DNA of 63,991 nt from Rhodocyclales bacterium (GCA_016177805.1 JACOUN010000019.1:1-63991), one strand, 5' to 3'; shown: positions 28,680 to 38,618, counted from the first letter of the stretch. Made by a program: numbers and translations. Notes: generated by a model not told the origin, from the letters alone.

Positions 28680-30199
28680 GGGTCGACCTCGTACTGGAAG
28701 AGTTCCACACAGGAAGTCTGTATGTCGAGGCTTAGCACCCGCGCCTGCACCACATACAACGGCGCGCCATCGCGCACGATCAGCAACCGGCGCGAGGCGT
28801 AAGTGCCAGCCGGGGCAAGGATCGCGCTATTGCGCCGCATGGACGGCATGGGCGGCAGCATCAACGCGTGCGTCGTCTCGCTGACGTTGGCGTCACGAAA
28901 TCCGATCGACACTGCCGTGCACGACGACGCGACCACCTGCAAGCCGAGTTCGATCTCTTCCGGTTTCTCGCTCCGTATCCAGCGCACGATGCAGATCGAC
29001 CACGGCTGGCTCGCATCGCGCCGCAGCCCGATCGCCATCCCGGCGGTGAGTTGTCCGGTGACGCCCGAGACGCTGATGATGGCGTACCCCCCAGGGCTCT
29101 CGCTATACACCCGCCAGCGCGACACTTTCGCCGGACGCTCGCTGCCATGGTGCATGTCCCATATCGCGCGCAATCCCTGGCACACCTGCACCGCGTAGAT
29201 CTGCCGCCGACGTGGCTGTTCACGACTGGGAGGTATCGTCCAACGATCGCGCATGCGCCGCAGCAGCGACAACACCTCGCCCGGCGTCAGGCCGAGCGGC
29301 AGCCCGGACTCTTCGGGTTCGAACAGCTCGCCATCGCACGCACGCCCCTCGACCTCGGCCTTGGCAATCCGCTCTTCCAGCCAGTTGATCTGTTCGCCGG
29401 CGCGGCGCGCCAGACCCAGGGCGCGAAAATAGAACACGCCCTCACCCGCCGGCGCCTCGCGCCTGACCTGGGCCACCGGAGGGCCATCACGCGCGGCGTC
29501 GATCCACGTCACGGCACTATCCGGCTGCATCATCCGTCGCGACAACTCGGCCAGTCCCGATATCGGGACGAGATAGTCGAACACCCAGGCAAGTTCGCGC
29601 GCGGTGAACCCCTCCGGCTGCAGCGAATAGACCGCGACCAGCCGTTTGAACAAGCTCGCGCCCTCAGCCTCACGGGCCACTTCCGCCCTAATCTCGGACG
29701 CCGACTCTATGCGCCCTGTCGCCAGCATCAGAGTGTATGCAAGCTTCCACAACCCCGGTGGCACACCGCCGCCGCCCATGCACACCAGTTGATACGCCTC
29801 GCTCAGCAATTCCAGGGCGCGGGTCGCCAATTCGCGCTTGTGCCCCCCCTGGCCACCAAACCACGAGCCCTCGCCCTCGGAGTCGATCTGAAGCAAGAAC
29901 CGCCCCGATACGTCCTGCAAGGTCGCCACCAATTCGCCCACCGCCTGCTGCAACTCTCGGGGCAACGGAAACGCAGCGCCCAGCAAGTGCGGCTTGAACC
30001 GGTCGGTAATGTCGAGCAGCCTGGCGTCCAGGCTATCCAGGCAGTGGCGCAACTCGGCGACCGGAATCCCGGTATCCGCCAGCAGCGCGAGGTAGCGGCG
30101 CAGCGCCTGCAGATCCTTGAGGCAATCGTCATCCGGCTCGGCCACAAGCCACGCCAGCATCTCGGCAGTCTGTCTGGAATAGGGCTGGGGCGAAGTCAT
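28667..30199 (-). CDS. Large conserved hypothetical protein, possible PilZ-like C-terminus
   Basis: A 510-residue soluble protein with no signal peptide or membrane segment. The N-terminal half is helical and Leu/Arg-rich. The C-terminal part (about 365-510) is beta-rich, starting SRWRVYSESPGGYAIISVSG, which weakly recalls the R...(D/N)xSxxG pattern of PilZ c-di-GMP-binding domains. I do not recognise a named family. The ATG at 30199 is preceded by an in-frame GTG at 30202; no Shine-Dalgarno sequence is evident. It is divergent from the rpsP operon. Confidence 0.7.
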   Translation of the reverse strand: MTSPQPYSRQTAEMLAWLVAEPDDDCLKDLQALRRYLALLADTGIPVAELRHCLDSLDARLLDITDRFKPHLLGAAFPLPRELQQAVGELVATLQDVSGRFLLQIDSEGEGSWFGGQGGHKRELATRALELLSEAYQLVCMGGGGVPPGLWKLAYTLMLATGRIESASEIRAEVAREAEGASLFKRLVAVYSLQPEGFTARELAWVFDYLVPISGLAELSRRMMQPDSAVTWIDAARDGPPVAQVRREAPAGEGVFYFRALGLARRAGEQINWLEERIAKAEVEGRACDGELFEPEESGLPLGLTPGEVLSLLRRMRDRWTIPPSREQPRRRQIYAVQVCQGLRAIWDMHHGSERPAKVSRWRVYSESPGGYAIISVSGVTGQLTAGMAIGLRRDASQPWSICIVRWIRSEKPEEIELGLQVVASSCTAVSIGFRDANVSETTHALMLPPMPSMRRNSAILAPAGTYASRRLLIVRDGAPLYVVQARVLSLDIQTSCVELFQYEVDPYPG

Positions 30200-30376
30200 C
30201 ACATTTTTTCTAGTTCGTCACGCACCAAGCCATTCTATTCAACTTCAGCAGTCAATTGCTGTTCGCCCGCATGGAAAACTGCGGCGGCCCCGCGAGTCAC
30301 TCCGGCCACCGCACCCGGAATGCAAACCGGGAGCGCTCTGCCAAACCTGCAATAATCGCGCATAAGGGCAAAATCC

Positions 30377-30405
30377 TTGCAAGCACCACGGAACTGCATT
30401 AAAAT
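30377..30405 (+). promoter_or_regulatory. Predicted promoter of the rpsP-rimM-trmD-rplS operon
   Basis: TTGCAA (30377-30382) and TAAAAT (30400-30405) are separated by exactly 17 bases, giving five of six consensus bases at -10 and four of six at -35. Transcription would start around 30412, leaving an untranslated leader of about 34 bases before rpsP. Confidence 0.6.
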
Positions 30406-30445
30406 CGCCTGCTTTTCGCACCATTCCATCATCAGGACACCCCAC

Positions 30446-30694
30446 ATGGTCGTCATTCGCCTTGCCCGTGGTGGCGCCAAGAAGCGCCCCTTCTTCAGTA
30501 TCGTTGCCGCCGACAAGCGCAACCGTCGCGACGGTCGCTTCATTGAGCGCGTCGGTTACTACAACCCGGTTGCATCCGGTGCCGAGAAGAGTCTCGTCGT
30601 TGATGCCGAGCGCCTGGAGTACTGGAAGCAGAACGGCGCCCAGCTTTCGCCGACGGTCGCCCGTCTCGTGAAGCAGTCTGCCGCCGCTGCCTGA
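30446..30694 (+). CDS. rpsP: 30S ribosomal protein S16
   Basis: An 82-residue S16 with the usual start [20 protein letters not shown] and the motifs [14 protein letters not shown] and [14 protein letters not shown] lies ten bases before the ATG. It is the first gene of the classical rpsP-rimM-trmD-rplS operon, 20 bases before rimM. Confidence 0.97.
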   Translation: MVVIRLARGGAKKRPFFSIVAADKRNRRDGRFIERVGYYNPVASGAEKSLVVDAERLEYWKQNGAQLSPTVARLVKQSAAAA

Positions 30695-30714
30695 TCCGTT
30701 CTGCAGTCGCGGAC

Positions 30715-31221
30715 ATGATAGTACTGGGGCGCATTGTCGCCCCTTTTGGCATCCAGGGCTGGGTCAAGGTCAGCCCCTACGGCGATGATCCTCTGGCGTG
30801 GGCGGACATGCCCCGATGGTGGATATCACAGAATGCCGATGCACCGGCGGCTACCTGGAAGCCTGTATCGCTGCGAGGTTGCAAGGAACATGGAGGTGGC
30901 TTGATCGCCGTGTTCGAGTCGCACCAGGACCGCAACCTGGCGGAAGGCCTGAAAGGCTGGTTCGTTGGCGCACCGCGCAACGCGCTCCCGGCGACCGGCG
31001 ACAACGAGTATTACTGGGCCGATCTGACCGGACTGAGCGTCGAGAACGTTGCCGGAGAACAGCTTGGCAAGGTTGCAGGGCTGCTGTCCACCGGGGCACA
31101 TGATGTGCTGCGGGTGATAGACGGAGATACGGAGCGGCTCATCCCGTTTGTCGCCACCTACGCGCTGGACGTGAATCTGGAGCAAGGGCTGATCCGGGTG
31201 GATTGGCAGAAAGACTGGTGA
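30715..31221 (+). CDS. rimM: 16S rRNA processing protein RimM
   Basis: A 168-residue factor needed for 30S maturation; it binds S19 near the head of the subunit. The N-terminal half starts [17 protein letters not shown], and the C-terminal PRC-barrel half contains [11 protein letters not shown] and [19 protein letters not shown]. Its stop overlaps the trmD GTG start (GTGA). Confidence 0.96.
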   Translation: MIVLGRIVAPFGIQGWVKVSPYGDDPLAWADMPRWWISQNADAPAATWKPVSLRGCKEHGGGLIAVFESHQDRNLAEGLKGWFVGAPRNALPATGDNEYYWADLTGLSVENVAGEQLGKVAGLLSTGAHDVLRVIDGDTERLIPFVATYALDVNLEQGLIRVDWQKDW

Positions 31222-32018
31222 ATGCTGCAACCGCGCCCGTTGCGGGGCGACGCTTTGATGTGGTAACCCTGTTTCCGGAGATGTTCGCGGCGCTCACCGC
31301 CAGCGGCATCACCCGACGCGCGGCGGATCGCGGGCTGTACGAGCTTGCTTTCCACAACCCCAGGGACCACGTCCATGACGCGCACCGCACCGTCGACGAC
31401 CGCCCTTACGGCGGAGGTCCGGGCATGGTGATGCTGGCCGAACCGCTGGAAAAGGCGATAGCCGAGGCGCGTGGCGCGCAGCAAAGGCAACTGGGCGCCT
31501 GCGGTCGCGTGATCTATCTTTCCCCCCAGGGCGGAACGCTGGATCACGCCAAGGTACTGGAACTTGCCGCACAGCCGTCGCTGGTATTGCTGTGTGGTCG
31601 TTACGAAGGGGTGGATCAGCGGCTGATCGACCGATGCGTGGACGAAGAATTGTCCCTCGGTGATTTTGTGCTGTCCGGAGGCGAGCTGCCCGCCATGGTG
31701 TTGCTGGATGCGATCATCCGGCAACTGCCGGGGGCGCTCAACGATGCGGATTCGGCACAGGAAGATTCGTTTGTGCAGGGCTTGCTCGACTGCCCGCACT
31801 ATACGCGGCCGGAAGTGTATGAGGGCATGACAGTACCGGAGGTGCTGCTGTCGGGGAATCATGCGGCGATACGTCGCTGGCGCGCGAAACAGGCACTGGG
31901 TCGGACCTTGCTGAAACGGCCCGACCTGGTCGAACGACGCACGCTGAGCAAGGAAGAACAGTTGCTGCTGAACGAATTCATGCAGGAACAACAAGGGGCC
32001 AAGGGCGAAACTGCCTGA
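31218..32018 (+). CDS. trmD: tRNA (guanine-N1)-methyltransferase
   Basis: Methylates G37 of tRNAs with CCN, CUN or CGG anticodon specificity, preventing +1 frameshifting. The 266-residue enzyme has [12 protein letters not shown], the [13 protein letters not shown] loop and the SAM-binding knot [12 protein letters not shown]...[15 protein letters not shown]. The GTG at 31218 overlaps the rimM stop; an in-frame TTG at 31203 is less likely. G37 modification by TrmD is intact, whereas the A37 enzyme MiaA at the left edge is broken. Confidence 0.96.
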   Translation: MNAATAPVAGRRFDVVTLFPEMFAALTASGITRRAADRGLYELAFHNPRDHVHDAHRTVDDRPYGGGPGMVMLAEPLEKAIAEARGAQQRQLGACGRVIYLSPQGGTLDHAKVLELAAQPSLVLLCGRYEGVDQRLIDRCVDEELSLGDFVLSGGELPAMVLLDAIIRQLPGALNDADSAQEDSFVQGLLDCPHYTRPEVYEGMTVPEVLLSGNHAAIRRWRAKQALGRTLLKRPDLVERRTLSKEEQLLLNEFMQEQQGAKGETA

Positions 32019-32103
32019 AAGCCTCATTACAAACCGTGTGCATCAGGCGTGACCTGCTCTGCACACAAGGCCAAGTGCCATTGCAATTGACAGGAGTCGC
32101 AAC

Positions 32104-32487
32104 ATGAACCTGATTCAACAACTGGAACAGGAAGAAATCACCCGCCTGACCGAAGGCAAGACCATTCCGGCATTCGCCCCCGGCGACACCGTGGTCGTCA
32201 GCGTAAAGGTCAAGGAAGGCAACCGCGAGCGTCTGCAGGCCTACGAAGGCGTGGTCATCGCCAAGCGCAACCGTGGTCTGAACTCCGCCTTCATCGTGCG
32301 CAAGATCTCCTCGGGCGAAGGCGTGGAGCGTACCTTCCAGACCTACTCGCCGCTGATCGCGAGCATCGAAGTGAAGCGCCGTGGCGATGTTCGCCGCGCC
32401 AAGCTTTACTACCTGCGCGACCGCTCGGGCAAGTCGGCCCGCATCAAAGAGAAGCTCAACTTCAAGGCCGCTGCCAAGAGCGAGTAA
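32104..32487 (+). CDS. rplS: 50S ribosomal protein L19
   Basis: A 127-residue L19 with [26 protein letters not shown] at residues 24-50 (the SH3-like core) and the basic [19 protein letters not shown] segment. AGGAG precedes the ATG. It ends the rpsP operon and is followed by a strong intrinsic terminator. Confidence 0.97.
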   Translation: MNLIQQLEQEEITRLTEGKTIPAFAPGDTVVVSVKVKEGNRERLQAYEGVVIAKRNRGLNSAFIVRKISSGEGVERTFQTYSPLIASIEVKRRGDVRRAKLYYLRDRSGKSARIKEKLNFKAAAKSE

Positions 32488-32522
32488 TCCTGCCGCGCCT
32501 GGCGCGGCCGGCACCATTGAGA

Positions 32523-32549
32523 ACGGGCTCCCTTGCGGAGCCCGTTTTT
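32523..32549 (+). terminator. Intrinsic terminator of the rpsP operon
   Basis: ACGGGCTCC (32523-32531), loop CTTGC, GGAGCCCGT (32537-32545), then T residues to 32549. The nine-base perfect stem starts 36 bases after the rplS stop. Confidence 0.85.
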
Positions 32550-32565
32550 GTTCACTGCACTGCCG

Positions 32566-32601
32566 GCCTCGTGCGCACCCCAAGCAAGGCGCGCACGAGG
32601 C
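32566..32601 (-). terminator. Hairpin downstream of the subtilase gene
   Basis: GCCTCGTGCGC (32566-32576) and GCGCACGAGGC (32591-32601) form a perfect 11-base stem with a 14-base loop, seven bases past the subtilase stop on the minus strand. The T run is poor, so efficiency is uncertain. Confidence 0.5.
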
Positions 32602-32607
32602 ACCGGA

Positions 32608-34467
32608 TCAGGGATTGATTACGAACGACAGCGGCGTGGAGGAGTAGTGCAACACCGACCCCGCCTTGTAACCCACATACACCGCGAACGTGCCGACCAT
32701 GCCGACCATGTTCTGCGCGATGCTTATTGTTTCGACCGCCTGCAGCGTGCGTCCACCACCGTCAACACTGGGAATGGTCTGCGGGTTGGTGTCCCAGCCC
32801 TGCCAGCCGGCCGGAGTTAACACGAACCAACCATAGCTGCCACCGGCATCGACGTAGTATGCGACCACGTGCACAGTGCCGGTGCTTCCGACGTCCGTGG
32901 GTGCAACATTTACGGTCGCCGACACATTGAGCGGAGTCGAGGCGGTGTACGTCCCCCCCGTACCCAGCACCGTGCCACCACCGATACCCATGGCAAAGCC
33001 CGCCGTGGTTGCCACACTCTGACCGGCGCCGTTCAATGCGGCCGCTGACAATTTCCGTCGGCCGCTGCCATCGGCACTCATGTCGAGCGCCGAGCCAAGC
33101 GCCGACGCGACGTTGATGCGCGGCTTGGCCAGCGAGGCGCCATTCACCAGCGTCGACACGCTAACGCCGGATTGCACGAAACGGTCGAGTATCGCGTCCG
33201 GGCCCATGTGCGGCTGCGCCTGACGGAAGACTGCCCACGCTCCAGCGACGTGGGGCGCCGCCATCGAAGTGCCGTTCCAGGAAGCAAAGGTATACCCGCC
33301 ACCCTCGAACACCGAAGAACTGATGGCCGATCCCGGCGCCATCAGATCGACGATGCCGGCGTGGTTCGAATAGCTCGCAATCATGTCCAGCTTGTCGGTC
33401 GCGCCGACCGCGACCGCAGTGGATACACACGCGGGGGCGCTTATCTTGCCGCGATGGCCGTCGTTGCCCGACGACACGATGGTCGCGATGCCGGCATTGC
33501 GCAGATTGTCGAACATGGCCTTGTAAGCGGGCAGCTCGGGGTCGCAGTGGATGGTTCCGTAAGTCTCGTCACTACCCAGGCTCATATTCACAGCCGCGAT
33601 GGCGTAACGCTGGCGCATCCCGTACACCCACTCCAGCCCGGCCAATATGTCGGAGTCCAGCCCACCGAATTCACCGAGCACGCGCGCCGACAGCACGGAC
33701 GCGCCTTTTGCCACGCCTGACGAGCCTAGCGTGAGCCCCGCCACGATGCCCGCCACGTGGGTTCCGTGCGTGCAGTCATCGCAGTTGGGCACCCCCGATC
33801 CTGGCCCTGCCATTCGGGCAAAACCATTCGGGCAATCGCCGATCAACGAATTATCCAGCCGCGATACGAAGCAGGCCTCATCAACGACCTTGCCTTGCAG
33901 AAACGGGTGCCCGGTATAAACCCCGTCGTCGACCACTGCCACCACCTGACCCGAACCCGTGATTCCGGAGCCAAACGCCTGGGTTCCGCCAATCAACGGA
34001 ACACTTTGCGCCAGATGGCGCTGGCGGCGCCGGTCGACACTCACGCTGCGCACGCCCGGATCGGCAACCAGGGCATCGAGTTCGGCTGCGCCGACGCTCA
34101 TGGCCATGAACGGGATGCTGGCGTAGCGCAGCACTTCAGGTGACGCGGAATCGCGCCGCAGGTTCGCCAGAACACGCTGTTGCGAGGCTGCGATCCGCTG
34201 TGCCTGGGTGCCGCGCCTGTCGCCTTCCGCGCCGGAATCGCCGTGATCATCGAGTCCGACCAGGACCCGGATCTTCCCAGCCTCGACCGCGCTCTGGCGC
34301 AGGCTCTGATAGGCATTGCGATTTGCGGTGTCGCCATCCAGCGACTGGGTCCTGACCGTGGTAACCACCGGCGCGGCAGCCATCGCGGCTGACGACAGAC
34401 CCCCTGCCCCCACGATAGCCGACACTGCAAGCGCCGACGCCATCGCCCTCAGCTTGCGAATATTCAT
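32608..34467 (-). CDS. Secreted subtilisin-like serine protease (S8 family)
   Basis: A 619-residue protein with a signal peptide (ALAVSAIVGAGGLSSAAMA, cleavage near residue 31). A propeptide-like region (about 60-150) resembles inhibitor I9 domains. The S8 catalytic domain shows Asp180 in AVVDDGVYTGHP, His234 in THGTHVAGI, oxyanion Asn335 in VSSGNDG and Ser401 in NGTSMAAPHVAG. The last 150 residues are a Gly/Thr-rich beta domain of unknown role. It is isolated between rplS and the hydroxyproline operon and looks like an accessory insertion. Substrate unknown. Confidence 0.93.
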   Translation of the reverse strand: MNIRKLRAMASALAVSAIVGAGGLSSAAMAAAPVVTTVRTQSLDGDTANRNAYQSLRQSAVEAGKIRVLVGLDDHGDSGAEGDRRGTQAQRIAASQQRVLANLRRDSASPEVLRYASIPFMAMSVGAAELDALVADPGVRSVSVDRRRQRHLAQSVPLIGGTQAFGSGITGSGQVVAVVDDGVYTGHPFLQGKVVDEACFVSRLDNSLIGDCPNGFARMAGPGSGVPNCDDCTHGTHVAGIVAGLTLGSSGVAKGASVLSARVLGEFGGLDSDILAGLEWVYGMRQRYAIAAVNMSLGSDETYGTIHCDPELPAYKAMFDNLRNAGIATIVSSGNDGHRGKISAPACVSTAVAVGATDKLDMIASYSNHAGIVDLMAPGSAISSSVFEGGGYTFASWNGTSMAAPHVAGAWAVFRQAQPHMGPDAILDRFVQSGVSVSTLVNGASLAKPRINVASALGSALDMSADGSGRRKLSAAALNGAGQSVATTAGFAMGIGGGTVLGTGGTYTASTPLNVSATVNVAPTDVGSTGTVHVVAYYVDAGGSYGWFVLTPAGWQGWDTNPQTIPSVDGGGRTLQAVETISIAQNMVGMVGTFAVYVGYKAGSVLHYSSTPLSFVINP

Positions 34468-34641
34468 ATCCTGTTATTCCTTATGGGTTATAAGAGCAGC
34501 CACGCTGACGCAGGCGAAGCTGGCCTCATTATAGCGCCCATTTGTTATTGGAATAACCCGCAGGGCGTGCCCCATGCACCAATATTCAGCCTCTATGCAT
34601 GATTACCGCAAATGATCACCGCATCCGGGTGACACGCCCCT

Positions 34642-36249
34642 TCAGTCAGAGTTTTCCACCCTGCCATCCATCATCCGCACCAGCCGATGCGGGTTGGCGC
34701 GTTGCAGGGCCGGTGGCAGCAGCTCATCGGGCCAGCCCTGAAAGCAGACCGGTCGCGCAAAGCGCAGCATGGCCGCGCTACCTACCGAGGTCGTGCGTGC
34801 ATCGGAGGCGGCGGGATATGGGCCGCCATGTACCATCGCATGGCTCACCTCGACGCCGGTCGGATAGCCACCGAACAACACCCGGCCGGCCTTGCGTGCC
34901 AGCAAAGGCACAAGCCGCGGCCACGCCGACAGTTCCTGCGCTTGCGCATGCACGGTCGCGGTAAGCTGCCCATCCAGGCGCGCCACGATCGCGAGCAGCT
35001 CGTCCGCACTGGCACAGCGGACCAGCAGCGTCGCCGGCCCGAACACTTCGTGAGCGATCTCGGGGCGCTCACGCAGGACGGCGCCGGTGGTTTCAAACAC
35101 GACCGGAGCGCCCGAACACACGCCGTCCGCATCGCCAGCACGTTCGCCGCTTGCGCCAATCCGCACCACCCCGGACCGGGACGCCATGTCGGCCACGCCA
35201 TCGGCGTATGCGCGTGCAATGCCGACACTGAGCATGGGCGCGGCGGCCACCGTAGCGACGCGTTCCACCACACGGGCGCGCAAGCTCGCGTAATCCGCGC
35301 CATCAAGCGCCAGCACCAGCCCTGGGCAGGTGCAGAACTGGCCGTTGCCCAGCGTCAGCGATGCAACCAGCCCATCCGCGATGGCCGCCGCCCGTGCTGC
35401 CAGCGCGCCGGGTAGCACCACCACCGGATTGACGCTGCCCATCTCGGCGTATACCGGGATCGGCACCGCTCGCGCGGCGGCGATATCCATCAGCGCCCGC
35501 CCGCCATGCAGCGAGCCGGTGAAGCCCACCGCACGGATCGCGGGATGGCGCACCAGCGCCTGGCCCACGCCGATGCCGTCGTCGAACAACAAGGAGAACA
35601 CACCCTCGGGCAGACTCAAGACTCGTGCCGCATCGACAACGGCCTGCCCGACCAGCTCACTGGTGGCCGGATGCGCCGGGTGTGCCTTGACCACCACCGG
35701 GCAGCCGGCGGCCAGCGCCGAGGCGGTATCGCCCCCGGCCACCGAGAACGCCAGCGGAAAGTTGCTCGCGCCGAACACCGCCACCGGCCCCAGCGCCTGC
35801 AGCATCGAGCGCAGATCCGGGCGTGGTTGCGGCAGACGGTCGGGCAGCGCGCTGTCGATGCGCGCGTCCACCCAGCTACCCTCCTCCACCACTGCGGCGA
35901 ACAGGCGCAACTGGTCGGTGGTGCGCCTCAGCTCAGAGCGCACGCGCGCCTCGGCCAATCCGGTCTCGGCCGGCACCACGGCCGCGAGCGTCTCGGCCAG
36001 TCCTTCAAGACGCCGGGCGATTTCCCGCAGGAACGCCCCCCGCGCCTGACCGTCGAGCGCCGCGTACGCCGGCGCGGCCTGCTCGGCCAGCGCGGCGGCG
36101 CGTTCCACGTCAGCCGGAGTCGCGGCAAAGAACACTGGTTCGAGCAAAACCCCGGTGGCAGGATTGCGTGCCTGAAATGAGATCGCTCCACGCGCGCCGC
36201 GCCGCCAGCCGATCAGCGACAAGCCTTGCATCGCATCGGTCACGCTCAT
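34642..36249 (-). CDS. Alpha-ketoglutarate semialdehyde dehydrogenase
   Basis: Oxidises 2,5-dioxopentanoate to alpha-ketoglutarate with NAD(P)+, the last step of hydroxyproline breakdown. The 535-residue aldehyde dehydrogenase has the catalytic Cys in GNGQFCTCPG, the Glu in AEMGSVNPVVVLPG (family ELGSVNP), GASNFPLAFSVAGGDTASAL and HEVFGPATLLV. The ATG at 36249 overlaps the preceding stop (ATGA). It is the last of six overlapping genes of the hydroxyproline operon. Confidence 0.92.
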   Translation of the reverse strand: MSVTDAMQGLSLIGWRRGARGAISFQARNPATGVLLEPVFFAATPADVERAAALAEQAAPAYAALDGQARGAFLREIARRLEGLAETLAAVVPAETGLAEARVRSELRRTTDQLRLFAAVVEEGSWVDARIDSALPDRLPQPRPDLRSMLQALGPVAVFGASNFPLAFSVAGGDTASALAAGCPVVVKAHPAHPATSELVGQAVVDAARVLSLPEGVFSLLFDDGIGVGQALVRHPAIRAVGFTGSLHGGRALMDIAAARAVPIPVYAEMGSVNPVVVLPGALAARAAAIADGLVASLTLGNGQFCTCPGLVLALDGADYASLRARVVERVATVAAAPMLSVGIARAYADGVADMASRSGVVRIGASGERAGDADGVCSGAPVVFETTGAVLRERPEIAHEVFGPATLLVRCASADELLAIVARLDGQLTATVHAQAQELSAWPRLVPLLARKAGRVLFGGYPTGVEVSHAMVHGGPYPAASDARTTSVGSAAMLRFARPVCFQGWPDELLPPALQRANPHRLVRMMDGRVENSD

Positions 36250-37139
36250 TGCTGCGGCCTGTGGGCGAGCGCATGCGCGATCACCGCTTCGGCGCGCGCA
36301 AGTTCGTCGCCGACCAGTTCCAGCCGCGGCGGGCGCACGCGCCGGTGGCCCACGCCGACCTTCTCCTGCACCAGTTTGATGAGCTGAACGAACTTGGGGA
36401 CGGTATCGAGGCGCAGTAACGGCAGGAACCACGCATACAGCTCGGCCGCCTCGGCATGCCGGCCGTCACGCGCAAGCTCGAACAAACGCACCGACTCATG
36501 CGGCAAGGCGTCAACCAGACCAGCGATCCAGAATTCGGCGCCGGCCGCGACGCCCTCCACCAGCGCGTCATCCACCCCCACCCCCAGCGCCAACCGGTTG
36601 CCCGCCAGTGCCCGGATGGCGGTCACACGCCGCACATCGGTGGACGACTCCTTGACCGCCTTGACGTTGTCGAACTCCGCCGCGAGTTCGATGATCTGTT
36701 CCGGAGTGAAATCGGTGCGGTACGCGACCGGGTTGTTGTACACGATGCACGGCAGCGACGTCGCCGCGATCACCGCCGCGACGTGCGCCTTCATCTCGCG
36801 CCAGTCGGTCGAGTAAACATAGGGCGGCAACACCATCAAAGCGCGCGCGCCGTTATCCTCGGCCGCGCGGGCCAGTTCCACCGCCTCGCGCGTCGACAGC
36901 GCCGCGATGCCGGGGATAACCGGGACGTCGACCGCTCGCACGCAGGTGGCGACCAGGGCCACCTTCTCGTCGAAGCTCAGGGTGGCCCCTTCACCGAGCG
37001 AGCCGCACGGCACGATCCCGGTGCAACCGGCCGACACCAGCCATCGCACGTTGTTCGCGGCCGCGCCGTGATCGACGCTCAGGTCGCTGTTGAAGGGGGT
37101 GGTAATGGCGGGCATGACGCCCTTGAAAGTCACGTTCAT
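36246..37139 (-). CDS. DapA-superfamily lyase, probable pyrroline-4-hydroxy-2-carboxylate deaminase
   Basis: A 297-residue (beta/alpha)8 lyase of the dihydrodipicolinate synthase/N-acetylneuraminate lyase family. It has the Schiff-base Lys in NVKAVKESSTDVRR, the Tyr in PCIVYNNPVAYRTD and the GSLGEGATLSFDEK loop. Between the D-hydroxyproline dehydrogenase genes and the semialdehyde dehydrogenase gene, it most likely converts pyrroline-4-hydroxy-2-carboxylate to alpha-ketoglutarate semialdehyde. From sequence alone dihydrodipicolinate synthase is possible; context decides. Starts and stops overlap neighbours by four bases. Confidence 0.9.
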   Translation of the reverse strand: MNVTFKGVMPAITTPFNSDLSVDHGAAANNVRWLVSAGCTGIVPCGSLGEGATLSFDEKVALVATCVRAVDVPVIPGIAALSTREAVELARAAEDNGARALMVLPPYVYSTDWREMKAHVAAVIAATSLPCIVYNNPVAYRTDFTPEQIIELAAEFDNVKAVKESSTDVRRVTAIRALAGNRLALGVGVDDALVEGVAAGAEFWIAGLVDALPHESVRLFELARDGRHAEAAELYAWFLPLLRLDTVPKFVQLIKLVQEKVGVGHRRVRPPRLELVGDELARAEAVIAHALAHRPQQ

Positions 37140-38395
37140 GATGGTTGTACTCCTTTGCGATCGTGATTGGATGGTTCGGACATCAGGGTGGCTAGACGCG
37201 CGGGCTGCAGCGGCGGCCGGTGGCCATCCACGACCCAACCATACAGATCGGCGCAGATGGGACCGCACATGCGCGCCTGACACGCACCCATGCCACAGCG
37301 GGTCAGCAGTTTGGCTTCGCGGCTGGAATCGAACTGACTCAACTGAGCGTGGCTGACGTCTTCACAGCGACAGATCAGCGTGTCGGGCCGCAGCGTCTGC
37401 AACAACTCCGGGCGCAGCGCGAAGTGCTTTTGCAGCAACGAGGCAAAGCGCAACTGAGGGGCCCGGCGAGGCACCAGCGCGCGCGCCGCATCGTCGGCCC
37501 CCGCCGCCGCCAGCCCTGCGATGCGGCCTTCGAGCTGCGCCTTGTCCACGCCACCGATGCCGCACGCCTCTCCGGGCGCGTAAACACCCGCCACCGAGGT
37601 ATGCACCAGCGCATCCACCACCGCCGCACCGTGGGCCACATCGCACCCGAGCGCCTGCGGCAGTTCAGTGTTCGGAATCAGGCCAAAACCCACCCCCAGC
37701 CAGTCACAGGCAATCTCGCGTATCCGCTCGCCGTGCTGAATGCGCACACCGCGCACCCGCTCGTCTCCCACCGCTTCCAGCACATGGGCGTGGCTGTGAT
37801 AGGGCACCGCGCGCAACGACCAGCGCAGCGCCACGGCCTGCATCAGCTTGTCCGGGTAGGCGCGCAGCGCCCATGCGAAACGCGCCAGCGCCGCTGCGCT
37901 CACCTGCTCGGCGATGAGTACCACTTGCGCGCCGGCCTGCTGCAGCACCGCAGCGGCCGCGAGCAACAGCGGGCCGCTGCCCGCCAGCACCGCGCGCTGC
38001 CCTCGCACATCGAGCCCGCCTTTCACCAGCGCCTGCAGCCCGCCCGCGCCGGTCACACCGGGCAAGGTCCATCCGGGAAACGGCAACATGCGCTCACGCG
38101 CCCCGGTCGCGACCACCAGGCGCCGGTAGCGCAGCACCTGTCCCTCGTTCATGCTCTCCAGCAGCAGGCTGCCGGCCTGCGGCGCGGCGACCACCCGCGT
38201 ACTCGCCAACAGCCGTGCCTGCTTCACATTCGGCCCACGCGCGAGGCCAGTGCCGCGCCAGATCTGCCCGCCCGGCGACGGGTTGTCATCGATCAGCGTG
38301 ACGTCCGCCCCCTGCGCCAGGGCCGCATGCGCGGCCGCCAGTCCGGCCGGGCCGGCGCCCACCACCGCGATATTGGTACGCAGTTCAGCGCTCAC
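37136..38395 (-). CDS. D-hydroxyproline dehydrogenase, FAD/NAD(P)-binding subunit with BFD-like [2Fe-2S] region
   Basis: A 419-residue oxidoreductase subunit resembling the alpha subunits of HcnABC-like amine dehydrogenases. An N-terminal Rossmann motif VVGAGPAGLAAAHAAL is followed by DDNPSPGGQIWRG, then a second dinucleotide fold at VLAGSGPLLLAAAAVL. The C-terminus has CRCEDV and TRCGMGACQARMCGP, the Cys set of a bacterioferritin-ferredoxin-like [2Fe-2S] domain. The GTG at 38395 overlaps the small Fe-S subunit by 11 bases. It works with the next two genes on cis-4-hydroxy-D-proline. Confidence 0.9.
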   Translation of the reverse strand: MSAELRTNIAVVGAGPAGLAAAHAALAQGADVTLIDDNPSPGGQIWRGTGLARGPNVKQARLLASTRVVAAPQAGSLLLESMNEGQVLRYRRLVVATGARERMLPFPGWTLPGVTGAGGLQALVKGGLDVRGQRAVLAGSGPLLLAAAAVLQQAGAQVVLIAEQVSAAALARFAWALRAYPDKLMQAVALRWSLRAVPYHSHAHVLEAVGDERVRGVRIQHGERIREIACDWLGVGFGLIPNTELPQALGCDVAHGAAVVDALVHTSVAGVYAPGEACGIGGVDKAQLEGRIAGLAAAGADDAARALVPRRAPQLRFASLLQKHFALRPELLQTLRPDTLICRCEDVSHAQLSQFDSSREAKLLTRCGMGACQARMCGPICADLYGWVVDGHRPPLQPARLATLMSEPSNHDRKGVQPS

Positions 38396-38618
38396 GTCGC
38401 ACCTCCATGCCATCACGTACCGTGACCTGGCAGGCGCGCTGATGCGCCACGCCGTCCACATTGACCCGGCACTCGAAACACACCCCCATGCCACACCACG
38501 GCGCCCGCGCCTGACCGCTCACCGAGCGGCGGCTCCAGCTCTGCGCCAGCAACGCCGCGAGGCTTTGCCCCGGCGTGGCCGAATGAACAACCCCGTCGAT
38601 GCGCACGCTGACTTTCAT
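38385..38618 (-). CDS. D-hydroxyproline dehydrogenase, small [2Fe-2S] subunit
   Basis: A 77-residue ferredoxin-like protein with Cys in CGMGVCFECRVNV and a fourth Cys in RACQVTV, the arrangement of the small subunits of HcnA/SoxA-type dehydrogenases. The N-terminal half has VRIDGVVHSATPGQSLAALL. It probably carries electrons from the flavins to the respiratory chain. Both ends overlap neighbours (ATGA with the preceding DAO-type subunit). Confidence 0.9.
   Translation of the reverse strand: MKVSVRIDGVVHSATPGQSLAALLAQSWSRRSVSGQARAPWCGMGVCFECRVNVDGVAHQRACQVTVRDGMEVRRER

Noticed and set aside
28868..30355. A 495-codon plus-strand frame opposite the 510-residue unknown gene
   Set aside because: His/Arg/Gln-rich antisense composition. 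The minus-strand frame has normal protein composition with folded-looking helices and strands.
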